From Meloidogyne chitwoodi (taxonomy: Eukaryota > Nematoda > Chromadorea > Rhabditida > Meloidogynidae): a stretch of 64,000 nt of DNA. This document shows, piece by piece, positions 10,960 to 23,070 of the stretch. Each line of letters begins with the position of its first letter. Within the stretch, counting starts at the first letter, position 1. A program made the translations under genes and the position numbers. A model generated the notes under the pieces. The model searched no databases, was not told where the DNA came from, and saw only the letters and a list, made by a program, of their open reading frames with translations. The stretch lies in contig JACZZP010000022.1 in assembly GCA_015183035.1 (NCBI GenBank), positions 108,048 to 172,047 on the forward strand. Reading direction: 5' to 3'.

Positions 10960-12201
10960 TCTTTTATGGAAGGTGGATAGGTTTTTTACTTGATATTTAT
11001 TATTTTTATTGCCATCAAATTTATGTTTGAATGTTTTGTTTATTCATATTTTCCCCTTAACATGTAGTATTCACCTATAGTTTTTACCTTTCCTCCAAAA
11101 CTCGGCATAAAAACAAACGCTTCTTGATTCGGACCTCGCAAATTTGTGCATTTTTAAACTATTCATTATATCACTATTTTTTAATGCTAATCTTCTTTAT
11201 GTAAATTTGTAATTTATTCAAATATATTCTAATTTAATAATATTTTTTCTATTGTTTACAATTTTTCCTTTTTTGTCAATTTGCTCATTTTTTTCAAAAG
11301 AATTTCTTATACACAACTAAATCCACATAAGATTACAAAAATTTTATAATTTTGAATTTCAAATATTTCTCTATTTTTATCAACTGTTTGTTGTGTTTCG
11401 TCACCCACGTATTAGACATATCTGTACATGTACATAAAACTGAAACTTTCTCCTAACTAATATAATTTTCGTTTTCTTTTAAATATAATAAATATAAACG
11501 ATTTTTGGTTTAAATTTAAATTCATGATACTATTTAAATTGAAAAAATAAAGCCCGTGAATTGTAAAATAGAGACCGATTTTTAACTTAAAAACAGACTT
11601 GTACTGATAGTAAAATCTATAGTATAAAAATAAATTTTAAAATAAAATAAAAAATCAAAACTGTATCAGAAATACATCTATTAACAGCCAAGTAACAAAA
11701 TGAACGAGTAAAAATTCCAAAAGCAAAGCCATCCTTCAACAATTATGCGTCACTATCGTCATAAGTTGCTGTAATCATAAAAAAATGAGTAATAAATCTC
11801 TAAAATGCCGTCTGTCATATAAACAAACTGGCACGAAATTTTGGAAATTTTGTCTTTTATTCTTCATAATGAATATAAAAAAGAAGAGATAAAAGCGAGA
11901 GAAAAAGATAAAATAATAGTTAAGACAGTTATTGAGTCAAGTTATATTAAGTGAAAAAAGTATAGAGAGTTGACATTTTGAAAATTGGCATTTTAAAAAT
12001 ACAAAATGATCCTAATTATAGTTTGGCGTATATATTTTAAACAAAGTTGGCTTGGCTTTTTTGTTTGTTTTTTCTGATTATTATTGTAATATTTTGTTTA
12101 TCTCCGCGGAGTTCCGTTTCGTGTTTTTTTACGTTTTTCTTGATTTTTTTTATTATTTCATTCGTTTTTTAATTTCTCATCCGTTTTTTATTATTTTCAT
12201 T
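10960..12201. other. EPS8 3' region and intergenic DNA
   Basis: AT-rich, with no recognised gene. AATAAA occurs near 11547 and could serve the EPS8 transcript. The stretch ends at the target-site duplication of the Merlin element. Confidence 0.5.
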
Positions 12202-12973
12202 CGTATTTTGGTACTTACGTATTATCCCCATACATTGCGGACAAAGTTTTTGCGGACAAATATATTTATTTTCCTTTCCTTCCATTTGCCTTTGGCAATC
12301 AATCAACAGTTTAAATTTTGTTTGGTGTATAATAAACATGGAAACTAAGAATAAAGTACACTCTTTATTATTTTCTATTTGATTTAGCATCTATTTATTT
12401 TATAATGAAAATTTGGGATTTGCCAACAACGGAAAAAGATGCCATCGAATTCTTACAAGATCGTGGTCTTCTACATAAAAGGAGAGTTTCTCGCAATGGG
12501 GATGAAATGAAACTTTACTACTTTCAACGTCCTGTTTGGCAATGTAGCAGATGTCACCAACAATTTGGTGTTCGCAGTGGCAATTGGTTCAGCAATACGA
12601 AGCTTTCATTTGTGACAATTGTCAGGTTTATGTATTGCTGGGCTAAAGAACACCAAACTTTGTTTAGGTACAACTTCGTAGACCCCGAAACTGGATGTAA
12701 TACTCAACAAGTTGAAAGAATGTGGGGCAGCGCCAAATGGCGTAATAAGAAGCATAGAGGTACAGCACGTCATCATTTGGAGAGTTATTTTGCAGAATTT
12801 ATGTGGAGGAAAATGATTGGTGATGGAGATGTCTTTGAAGAAATTATGCTTGCCTAGGGAAAATATTGGCCTTTTGATTGATTTTTTTGTAATTGTTTTA
12901 TATAAATAAATATATTTGTCCGCAAAAACTTTGTCCGCAATGTATGGGGATAATACGTAAGTACCCGTATTTT
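12202..12973. mobile_element. Merlin-superfamily DNA transposon with target duplication
   Basis: The element runs 12210-12965 (756 bp). Its ends are 62-bp inverted repeats with no mismatch (12210-12271 and 12904-12965), starting GGTACTTACGTATTATCC. It is bracketed by the 8-bp direct repeat CGTATTTT (12202-12209 and 12966-12973), a target duplication of the length usual for Merlin. The single open frame inside is a Merlin/IS1016-type transposase missing its middle. Perfect repeats, perfect duplication and an intact frame indicate recent insertion. It is non-autonomous as it stands and would need a full-length relative to move. Confidence 0.95.
12405..12857 (+). CDS. Internally deleted Merlin transposase (ISXO2-like)
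   Basis: This 150-aa frame keeps both ends of a Merlin-type transposase. The N-terminal part (residues about 1-85) has the AIEFLQDRGLL start, a CSRC zinc-ribbon half and the segment ending in FMYCWAKE. The C-terminal part (about 88-150) has YNFVDPETG, then VERMWGSAKW and AEFMWRK; the glutamate in VERMWG fits the last acidic residue of the DDE triad. Family members carry roughly 100 more residues between WAKE and YNFVDP, with the two catalytic aspartates. Here the two parts are joined in frame, so the protein should lack cutting activity but may still bind DNA. It lies between the perfect inverted repeats of its element. Confidence 0.9.
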   Translation: MKIWDLPTTEKDAIEFLQDRGLLHKRRVSRNGDEMKLYYFQRPVWQCSRCHQQFGVRSGNWFSNTKLSFVTIVRFMYCWAKEHQTLFRYNFVDPETGCNTQQVERMWGSAKWRNKKHRGTARHHLESYFAEFMWRKMIGDGDVFEEIMLA

Positions 12974-13309
12974 TATTCGTTTCCCTGTAGCGCGCGCAAA
13001 ACTTAAAAAATTAAAAAAAAATGAAAAATTAAATTAAAAAATCTAACATTTTTTCAATTTAAAGCTCTTCACCACTCTGGACAACTGGAAGCTGGATGGA
13101 CGATGGATGGCTGCGGTTTAATTTTTTTAATTTTTATTTTTTTTTAATTAATAAATATTAATTTTTTAAATTTTATATAAGCTCCAGGATGTGCTATGTT
13201 CAACGATGTGTTCTACATGCTCTACATTGTCTTGAACATGCTTTGCAATTTGCGTTAGTTTTTTTATTCAATTTTCTTTTAGTAGTTTGATATTTATAGT
13301 TGGCCTGGC

Positions 13310-13560
13310 TTAACCGACAACAGCTTCAATGGCATCGGTTTTTTTAACTTTTTTGGAATAGTTTCATCTTTTTATTTCAGTCTGTCGACATTGGCACAAG
13401 GACACTGACCGACAACAGCTTCAATGGCGCTGGTTTTTTCACTTTGTTAGAATAGTTTCATTCTCATTTCAAGCTGTCAACATGTATGCAGGAGCCCTGT
13501 CAACATGTTCTCAAGGAGCACTGTTCTTCTCAACATGGACGTAGGAGCACTGTTTGGTGG
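13310..13560. repeat. Degenerate direct repeats containing GACAACAGCTTCAATGGC
   Basis: GACAACAGCTTCAATGGC occurs at about 13316 and 13411. Each copy is followed by a T-rich segment containing GAATAGTTTCAT and then an AAGCTGTC/CAGTCTGTC-like word, giving a period near 95 bp. To the right come shorter units around CTGTCAACATG and GGAGCACTGTTC. It is probably a decayed tandem repeat; a 70-codon open frame through it is not credible as a gene. Confidence 0.55.
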
Positions 13561-14830
13561 CTCGCGGTTTTTATTATTTTAGGGGGGGGGGTCTTCTTTT
13601 TTCAGCCAGGTGCAACTCCGACCTCCTGGCCCTGCTTGGTGACAACACTTCATGTTCACCAACCAATTTCTCCATCTACAGGCCTTGTAAGATTTTAACT
13701 TTTTAATTAAAAATCGAAAAATTTGCTAAAAATTTGCGCGAGCGATTACCCCAACTTTCTTATTTTTTTGTTTGTTTTATTTTTTGTCCTTGTTTTGTCT
13801 TTGATTCTTTTTCGCAATCTTCCAGAGTTTAGTTTTGTAACAGGTGAAATCAACATGGCAACATTTGAACAACATGGATGACAACAATCGAAGTGGATGA
13901 GATGTTCGTCAGAATGTTGGAACAATGGAAACAAAAATATAAGGAAAAACAAGGTTAGTTTTTGCACTGAAAAAAAATCGATACGCCAGATTGCGTTTCG
14001 TTTACGTCACTCATTTCTTTAAAATTTAATTTTTTGGCATTCTGTTTATTTTGTCGATATTTGAAAAGAGTATTGCTAGTGAAGCAGAGTTTTATTTGCT
14101 TTGAGTAGAGGAGCGATAGAGTCTTAAAGCAAATGAATTTCTTCACCCTGTTTTCGTTTTTAGTTTTGTTTGTTAAGATTATTTGTCTTTTAATTATTTT
14201 TTTAACTCATAGATTCAAACCAACAAATCCAAATATTTTCAACATATTTCGACTGAAGATAATGTTCCAGAATATATGAATATTTTGAGAATGAGTTTTT
14301 CAATTATGGGATTAATGATGAAGGTTTCTTTTATTAAAAATTTGAGAAAAAAGGGGTAGATTTTTGGATTATGGGAAGTATCAAAAAGAGGCCTGCAGAT
14401 TTATGTCCTAGATGATATTCTTGCTTGAAGATTTATATCATTAGGCTTAAAGTTTTTTGTAATATGCCATGGAGACATTAAAAAGTTTTTGTTAGTCTGT
14501 GTTAGAAAGTATCGATTTCTTCGTTTCTAATTTATTTTTTTAAAGTTTAAATGGTGTTCTTGTTAGCCCTTTTCTGCTCTTGTGTTTTATTTGCCAATGT
14601 ACGTGTGACGATGTACAAAACAATTGTTCCTTCTTTTGTTTTTTCTATACATGCTGATGTTTGCTTTTTAATTTTTTTAAATTAAAATATTTTAAAGTAA
14701 TGAGATCTTCAAAATTCTGCGCTGTTTGTTTCTATGGGTTTAATACAAAATTAAATTTGAGGTTTAAATATTTTTAATATTAATAATGTTTTTATTTTTA
14801 TTTATGAAAGAAAAGAAAGTTATCTCCCAG

Positions 14831-14905
14831 TTACTCTGTGGTTCAGCTGGTAGAGTCTTGGTTTGTACGTTAACTTGGAGCAGGTTCGAATCCTATGTGG
14901 CTGTC
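14831..14905 (+). pseudogene. tRNA-like sequence, probable tRNA pseudogene (threonine type)
   Basis: A Pol III A-box-like word TGGTTCAGCTGG (14839-14850) and a perfect B box GGTTCGAATCC (14883-14893) are spaced as in a tRNA. TTTGTAC at the expected loop position would give a TGT (threonine) anticodon. The acceptor and anticodon stems do not pair properly, so a functional tRNA is unlikely. A decayed tRNA or the head of a tRNA-derived SINE fits better. Confidence 0.5.
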
Positions 14906-17471
14906 AGGTATTTTTTATGTTTTTTGATGGGTGACGATTTGTTTTTTTATTATTTTTGACATTTATAAGGATTAACTGTTAATATAAATTTACGTTAATT
15001 AACATTTTAAAGAATCGCAAATTTCCAACGCAACTGAATTTCGTCGGAGTTTGTTATCTTTTCTCTTACCTTCTCCTATTCTCGATGAACACTTGTCTTT
15101 CTTTTTTTTCTTTTTCAAATTTTCATGTATTAACGCGCAGGTGAAACCAAAAATCAAAAAGTGGTCGTCGCTCCCTCTTATGCGCTCATCCCCAATTCCA
15201 TAGAGCTGGTCACCATTCACTCAATTCACAATCTGCCATTCCATCCTAAATTTGGTTCTTTTTTATTGTTAAAAATTGTCCGCATGTACTATCCACGAAA
15301 TACTTTCTCTAATCACTTTGTTAACACTTAACTTTAATCAGTTTAATTATCAATAATATAATTTCTCTTCTTTTTCCCCAAACTAGATTATATATTTGGC
15401 GGTGTTCAACATTGTTTTCTTTTCTACATTTTGCTGATTATTTTCACTCCTTTAATACACATTAATTGTTTTTAATTTTATCAATTTTTAGTTGTTTCAA
15501 TCGTTTGAAAACAATTAATATTTTTTGTAAATAACTTCTAATAACCGAAAACTTCGCGCAATAATTATAATTTCTCATGATCCTAATTTGTCATTTGCTT
15601 TTCTTTTGACAAAAGCTTTTTTTACAAGTTTTTACTGCTTTTCACTCGTATTATGTTTAAATTTGTAAAGAAAATTGGTGACTAGGATATGACCCCTCAA
15701 ACAAATTGTCACTCTTCACTATTTATTTTCACCTTGTGTCATTTTCTTTTTCCTCTCTAGTTGTAATCACACCACTTTCATAAAACTATTTTCATCACTT
15801 CCTCCCCTACCTCCTCCGATATAAGTGTAAATATACACAAAAATTTATTGGTTTACAAATTTTGGCATCAAGCGAAGTTTTTTTTCCGATTAACATATTT
15901 AACATTTTTTATTTTGTTTATTTAGTTTTTAAAAAAGTGTTATGCAAAACTCACATTTAAAGTTTTACCAAAATCATTTAAAAACTATACCCTTTATGAG
16001 TTAAAATAGAAATTCTCATTTTTTACAATTATTTTTTTTCTACAAAATTTAATACATTATTTTTTATTCGTTGCGGTTGAGTGAAAATAGTAGTGCATTC
16101 ACTGGTGCTACAAATATTCCTCACATCCTTTAAATTACCATTGATTGAATTATGTGAATTTTGGCGATGATGATGAACAATTAAGTCGCCATTTTCATTT
16201 CTCGCGCAGTAATCCGATATCTGAATCTCTCATATATTCTACTCTACAATGTATTTTGTTTATATTAAAATCTATATCTGAGTAAATAATTTTAAATTTA
16301 ATTGTGCCTCTTCAAATTTGCAACATCTCTCAGCACAAAATTTTGTTTATTTTGCCTCATATTTGTTTTTTAATTTTAGTTGATTGGAAAATTTACTTTT
16401 CCGAAAAAATTATATCATGGCGCGCAATTCTCGAAATTTTTCAATCCTTTATTTGTTCAAATACCTTAGCTTAGTAAGCAATGTACACAGTACTGATTTT
16501 CTATCTGTTAAATTTTATGGTTTTTAACATTGATAATGAGCTTAAATTCAAGTTGAAATTTCAAATACATTTATGTTTTACTAACAAAATGAAATATTTC
16601 GAATATACGTTATTTTAACATATTCAATTTTAATTTTTTTTAAAATAGTTTTTATATTCCAGACGCAATATAACCTATTCCACTGCGCAAAATTATATTC
16701 TTTTCACTTGGGTTGTATAAATGAATAGGTAAACACTAAATTTAAGCGCAGTCGATATTACGCTTATTTTAATGTTTTAAAAATTATTTTTGTGTTTCTA
16801 TTTTTATTTTTTTGAACTTTCTTTTTATAAAAATTTTTTATTTTTTTAATTGTATAACTTTTTCCAAACCTTTTTTGCATAATGCTCTAATTATTGCGCC
16901 TGTATTTACCTAAAATCAAAGGTTTATACAATAAAGCCTGAAATAAACCCCGAGTTACTCTCTGGTTTTAAGGTAAATTACAGGCTTATGTTTTTTTTTA
17001 ATTGCTAAAATTTCTTTCCACTTTTAAATATACAATGAAATATAAATACTTATATTCCGATGGGAATTATTATTATTCTAATATGGAAGATTTTCTGCTT
17101 CTTTTTACTATTCCTTTGTTGTTTTTTTTAATTATTTGCGCGACATTTTTAATGTTTTTTAAAACCTCATTTTATATATCTATTCAATATGTACATAAAA
17201 ATGATTGAGAAAAGAGGAACATTGTTAAAATAAGGGAAACGGAAATAACACTTTTGACGGATTAGTACATAATGACGGGAATTATATATTTATAATTTTA
17301 AAAAATATTTAATTTACTCTTTAATAAATCAAATTATTTTGTAATATATTGTTTATAAAATAGTGCTACTAATTCAAAATAATATATAGCAATAAAAACG
17401 ATACATTCTAAATAAAATTTTAAATTTACTAATAATTTGAGTCTTCCGAATACATTTTATAAAAGTCAAAG

Positions 17472-20400
17472 ATGGGCTCCCTTTATCGTAGCGAGGAAAT
17501 GCGCTTTTGCCAGGCAAATATTAAATTTTAATTTTTATATATTTTAATACTAATAATCTTTTACAATCAGATGATTGTAGAAAGGGATGCTGCGTTCTCT
17601 TGCGTTGCTGAACTTGGCAAAAAGCCATACGTTCAATTTAAAGATGTGAGATTTTTAGTTTTGAAATTTTGCTAAATTTTTTGGAATTAAAATAAAATCA
17701 GAAAATTTATAGTTAAATTCTGATGTCAATTCTTTCCAACGAATGTTTGCTAAGGATATACGGCGCTTCGACGAAATGGAACGAAAAATGAGATTTTTAG
17801 AAGCACAAATTAAAAAAGATAATAATGTAATATTTGGAAATGTTGAAAGTCGAGAACCTGTTGAGGTTATGCCTCATCATGAAATTAACCAACTTGAGGT
17901 GTTGATCTTCTTATAATCGATAATTCTTAATTTTTAGCAAACATTAGTTGACTTGGAGCGAGATGTAATTCATATGAATAACAGTGATCAGCAATTGAAA
18001 CGAAACTATTTAGAGCTTAAAGAATGGCAACATGTGCTAGAAAAAGCTGATCAATTTTTTGAAGGGGTAGTTTAATATAAAATATTTGTTAAAGCCTAAA
18101 TAGTAGCAGAAAAAGTTTTCAAGCAATTTCGATCGTAGTTTGCTTTTTCAAAACATCAAAACAAATGAACCTCTATTTATAAACTGTCGTTTCAGTGCTA
18201 ATTGAGGTTTTCATATAACGAGTTTCTTACTGTATTATTCCATTTCTCCCCATAATTTTTCAATGTTCAGATGACATTTTCTTGGTTTGTATCAAAACAA
18301 ATTTTTTCTTTCATACCTCATTCGATCCATTTTTTCGAGCTCTTTCCAACGATCTATGTCCCATAAAAATCTCTCCAATAGTTTTCGAGATCAAAAATGC
18401 CATTTTTGTCGATCTCCCCAACAATATCGTGTCGGCAAAAAGGACCGGAAAACTGAGTCGGGACCCGATCCCTTCGTTCTTTACTTAAAATATAACATAA
18501 ATTATTTTTACAGGGAATTAGTGATGCCGCGGTTCATGAGATTGAACAACAAAGTGCCGCTGCAGAGAGTGAAGCCGGTATTGCTCTACACTCTGCCGAA
18601 AAAGAACCAACAGGGTAAAATAAAACTAATTAAAATAATTAATATGTACATATTTTTAGTTATGTGGTTGGAGTCATTCTAACTGAAAAAGTCAATGCTT
18701 TTGAACGAATCCTTTGGAGAGTCTGGTTGCTTTTAGCATAATATAATTATCATATTAATAATCAATTGCAGCCGCCGTACCGCTTTTATACGACATATTG
18801 AAATTGAGGACCATCTAGAACATCCAGAAACAGTATTGTTCATATATAGTTTTCTAACATTTTTTATTCTTAGAGTGAACCAATCAAAGAGTCTGTGTTT
18901 ATTATTTTTTATAACGGAGAACGCCTTCGACTAATCATTGATAAGGTTTGTAAAATTATTATTAAATCAAGTTTAACTGGTATCCTCAGGTTTGTGAAGG
19001 ATTTAAAGCACGTCAGTACAACCAATGTCCAAGGACAAGTTCGATCTTTAGTTTAAACATTTTGACATCTTATATCAGGTCCTGACCGAAAGTCTGCATT
19101 AAAACAAGTCCAATCAGGCCTCAACGACATGCAAATGGTATTTAAAAATATATATTAAACTTGGAAATAAAATTCCAAAACCCATTTAGGTTATGTCACA
19201 AACAAGAGAACATCGAATGAAGGTTTTAAACGCAGTGGCGGCGAATCATCGTAGTTGGCTTAAACAAGTATTTTTCTTAACTTTATATCAATAAAAAAGT
19301 TCCTACAATTATCGAATTAATAATAGGTTAGAATCCACAAATCAATTTATTCCACACTTAACAACTTTACTTTCGATGGGATTGGAAAATTTTTTGTCGC
19401 TGAATGTTGGATACCCCTCGATGATGTGCAGGCCGTTCGAGAAGCACTCGAAACTGGAGTGGTAGGAAAAATTAATAATATAGATCGAAATTTGGTCAGA
19501 GTTAGTTGAATTTTTGTCATCTTCTGTTTACTAGGGATTTTAACCAGTATAGAATTTTATAATTTCTGAAGAATTTGCTATTTTCTCTCGTAAGAGATTT
19601 TTAAATATGAATTTACAACAGAGCAAACTCGGAAGCAGTGTGAAACCTGTGCTAAATGTTGTGCATACGAATGAAAGGTTGTTGATTTAAATTTTTTAAT
19701 TCTATAAGAAAACAAATTATTTACAAATTTTTATATGTAATAAAAAAATTAAATTATAGTCCGCCTACTTTCAATCGAACAAACAAATTTACTGCTGTGT
19801 TCCAAGGAATTGTTGATTCTTACGGGGTTGCATCTTATTTAGAATTGAATCCAGGTAAAAATTAAATAATACATATAATTATAATCAATTTGCCAGCCCC
19901 ATATACAATAATTACGTTTCCGTTCATTTTCTCATGCATGGTTTGAATTAATATTTGTATAATATTTTTGTTTATTTTTGTTTGGTGATCTGGGGCATGG
20001 AATTTTGATGTTTCTTTGTGGTTTATACTTGGTGGTTCGTGAGCGCAATCTTGAAGCTAGACAAATAAAGGATGAGGTTGAGAATTTGAACTTTTAAATG
20101 TTTATTACTTTTACTTAAGATTTTCAATATGTTCTTTGGTGGCCGATACATTATTTTGGTTAGATTTTTTAAATTAGCGGCATAAAACTTTTGGGCAAAT
20201 ATTAACATAAAATTAGTCAGTATTAGGTAAATGTAAAAATAATACCCATTAGATTTTTACATTGACTGTACACTTTGGTATTCAAGGGTATCTACACTAC
20301 ATTTTGTCCATATCAGTGATATTTTTTAAATTTTCAGTTAATGGGCCTTTTCTCTATGCATGCTGGTCTTGGTTTGTTTTTGAATGTATAAATAGAATAT

Positions 20401-22515
20401 CTATTATTGTTTTTATTAGTCTACAATGATGCATTTGCTAAATCTTTTGCAATCTTTGGAAGTTCTTGGCGAAATCCATATCCGTATATTTTTTAATTTT
20501 AGAGGAAAATAAAATTAAGTTTTTAGTGTAGAAAAAGTTGGACAATGGATGAATCATTCGGAGCATGGTGGTAAGGAATTCCTTCTGGAATTGCCTGCAG
20601 AATTTGCTTACATGAAGAAGTCTGGCCCTTATGCGGTTTGCGATTAAAAATTATATTTAATAAATAGAAATTAAAAAAAATTTGTATATTTTTAGTTTGG
20701 CCTAGATCCTGTGTGGAATTTGGCAGAAAATAAACTTAATTTTGCGAATTCAATGAAGATGAAGCTTAGGTTTTTAAATACTATTTTAATTAATTTTCAT
20801 TTTTTAATCTAGTGTAATTATTGGAATTACTCAAATGACATTTGGTGTATGTCTTTCCTATCAAAACTACAAGTAAGCTTTTCTTCCTTTTTCTTCAATA
20901 AATTCAGAAAATTATTATTTCCACAGATACTTCAATTCGCCGGTATAACATGCGTTTTTCCAAAAAATTAAATTCCGGTTTATAGATTGAAATTTTCACT
21001 GTATTTATTCCACAAATGGTATTCATGAGTTGTATCTTCATATATCTGTGCCTACAGATTGTATTAAAGTGGATATTCTTTTGGGTCAAACCAAATACTA
21101 TCTTTGGTAAGTAAAAAATCAAAATATGAAAATATATATTACAAAGCATTTCAGGTCGTTTTTATCCCGGCTCACATTGTGCACCTTCGTTACTGGTAGA
21201 AATTAGTTGTATTTAAATTTAAATTTTTCTTTTTCAGATTGGCTTGATTAATATGTAAATCTTTTTTGATTTTTAAAATTCTTTTTAATAGGTTTATGTT
21301 CAAAGAACGTGCGGCTGGTTTTGCTGAAAACGGGCACGAATTGCCAAGTTGCTTTCTTAATCAATGGTATCCAGGCCAGGTTTTTTTATAACAGTTGCTT
21401 AAATTTAAAAAATATTCAAAAGCAACTAATTGCTAATGCTGTTTTCAGTCATTTTTGGAGGCTATACTCGTTATAATTGCTGTTCTCTGCATACCAATAA
21501 TGTTGTTTGGAAAACCGATACATATTTTGATGCATCAACGACGTGCAAAACGTGCTGTTTCTGACAACATGGTTTGTATTTAGAGATATCTAAGAATAAG
21601 AATTCACTTTAAATATATTAAAAAGAGATTCTAAATTTTTAGCATAATAACTAACATTTTAAAAATCCTTTTAGAGTGTTCGAATAAACATGCAAAAGGA
21701 CGAGACAGAACTTATGAAAAATGGAAGAAAGCCATCAAAAACGGTCAATGGTAATAATATAGACGAAAATGAACAGTCACATAGCGGTATCTCTGCACAC
21801 CATGATGAGGCAAGTTTTATTGAATAACTAAAAAAAATCACTATGTAATTAAAAAATGTAAAATATTTATATTAGTCTTTTGGCGATATTATGGTCCATC
21901 AAGCAATCCATACGATTGAGGTATAGGTTATTTGTGAATTATCAAAAAAATCATATTTAGTATGTGCTTGGATGTGTCTCTCACACTGCTTCTTATCTTA
22001 GGCTGTGGGCATTATCACTTGCGCATGCACAGCTTTCTGAAGTTCTTTGGGACATGGTATTTTTTAACAAATTATCCCATTTGCGTATATCTGAGTATGA
22101 CAAAAAATTGTTCATCTCAATTCCAATAAGATATGCATATAATAATCGAAAAAAAGATAAAAATTATTTTTAATTTAAATTAGGTATTGGAAAACGCCTT
22201 CGGGATGACCGACATCAAAGGTAATTTACGACGAAGATATTAAAAAGGTTCAATATACGTAGGTTACATCGCACTTTATGCAATATTTTTCGCGTTTGGA
22301 GTGCTTACCTTCTCCATACTTGTGCTAATGGAGGGACTTTCTGCATTTTTGCATGCTTTACGACTACATTGGTATAATAGCATAATATTTTAAATAATAT
22401 TTACATTTTCAGGGTTGAGTTTCAAAGCAAATTTTATCTTGGACAAGGATACATGTTTGCACCTTTCTTTTTTAAGGATATTTTACAAAGAGCGTCAGCT
22501 GCTGAGATTGCTTAA
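17472..22515 (+). CDS. V-type H+-ATPase subunit a (116-kDa family)
   Basis: The membrane a subunit forms the proton half-channels of the V-ATPase Vo sector. I traced 34 exons, starting [10 protein letters not shown] at 17472 and ending at the TAA at 22513-22515; they sum to 884 aa, normal for the family. The N-terminal cytosolic half (1 to about 405) has the hallmark [24 protein letters not shown] and FFVAECWIP. The membrane half starts near FPFIFSCM (406-416) and continues with [15 protein letters not shown] and [31 protein letters not shown] contains the conserved proton-translocating arginine (R784). The C-terminus [15 protein letters not shown] is typical. Which of the nematode paralogues (unc-32, vha-5, vha-6 or vha-7) it matches is not decidable here. 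Odd points: two GC-AG introns (17514-17570 and 21810-21875) and one intron (19941-19980) ending in TG instead of AG. Intron 18067-18513 is long and may hold repeat DNA. Confidence 0.96.
19941..19980 (+). other. V-ATPase intron lacking an AG acceptor (GT...TG)
   Basis: The coding frame ends at ATG (FSCM) at 19940 before GTTTGAATT and must resume at 19981 with TTTGGTGATCTGGGG (FGDLG), the conserved continuation. The 40 bases between contain a stop codon and no AG; the last two bases are TG. No AG exists until well inside the next exon. Confidence 0.85.
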
Positions 22516-22636
22516 CTTCACAAAAATTCTAGGCAAAATAAAAATTTCCCATTTCTCTCAATGCAAATATATAGTTGTTTTTCATTATTGGAGGGATCTC
22601 CAAATCCTCTTATTTAGATCTTTATCGTCCCTAAAT
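22516..22636. other. 3' flank of the V-ATPase gene
   Basis: Short AT-rich stretch after the V-ATPase stop. No AATAAA is seen before the repeat arm that begins near 22637; the first one lies inside that arm near 22711, so the V-ATPase transcript may use a signal supplied by the repeat. Confidence 0.4.
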
Positions 22637-23070
22637 ATTGATAATTAAATTTAAAATATATATATCTATCACTCATCTTAAATTAAAAAAGGTTTTCACT
22701 TATCCATTAGAATAAACTCGGTGTTTCACTTTTAGAATTATGATAAATATAAAAAATATAAGTATATTGAAATTCGTGCCGGGACAAAACACCATCTTAC
22801 CAAAATGCCTTTCATAGTAAATTTGAACGAATGTATCTAAAATAATTTTGTGCGAAGGCTCAAAGGGCGGAAGTTATTTTAGTAAGAGGTGTTTTGCTCC
22901 CCACTCATCGAAATTTTATGAAAATTAAAAGAAAGAACGAACGAACGAAAACAAGATTAAGTGAATATATCTGCATAAAAAAGACGATAAAATTACAATA
23001 GAGGTCTTGAAAGGTACGTATTTTATGGCATTACAATATTCAAAAACAAATCAGATCAATAAAAAAACTG
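22637..23070. repeat. Left arm of an inverted repeat flanking the PAK gene
   Basis: This stretch matches the reverse complement of about 30491-30806 with moderate divergence; landmarks shared by both arms are AATAAACTCGGTGTTTCACTTTT, AAACAAGATTAAGTG and GGCATTACAATATTCAAAA. The left arm is interrupted by two insertions absent from the right arm: a 133-bp element (22775-22907) and the 438-bp element starting at 23071. Probably a dispersed repeat family member; its own ends are not clearly defined. Confidence 0.8.
22775..22907. mobile_element. 133-bp miniature inverted-repeat element
   Basis: The ends are imperfect inverted repeats of about 30 bp sharing CAAAACACC and TCTTAC. They are flanked by TTGAAATT (22767-22774) and TCGAAATT (22908-22915), an 8-bp target duplication with one difference. 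The uninterrupted counterpart of the host repeat near 30660 reads straight through this point, confirming an insertion. No coding sequence; superfamily unknown, though an 8-bp duplication fits hAT or Merlin. Confidence 0.8.

Larger units (their letters stand above)
12974..17471. other. Long intergenic region with minor repeats
   Basis: About 4.5 kb of AT-rich DNA without a recognised protein gene. It contains a degenerate direct-repeat cluster (13310-13560) and a tRNA-like sequence (14831-14905). Open frames of 60-75 codons (for example 13746-13967, 14999-15220 and 17002-17208) have no recognisable domains. The end near 17440-17471 should contain the V-ATPase start region. Confidence 0.5.

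Noticed and set aside
13486..13698. 70-codon frame in the direct-repeat cluster
   Set aside because: It runs through repeat DNA and a run of Gs and has no domain.
18067..18513. Transposon in the long V-ATPase intron
   Set aside because: Part of it (around 18330-18480) is less AT-rich and resembles repeat DNA, but I found no inverted ends or duplication.
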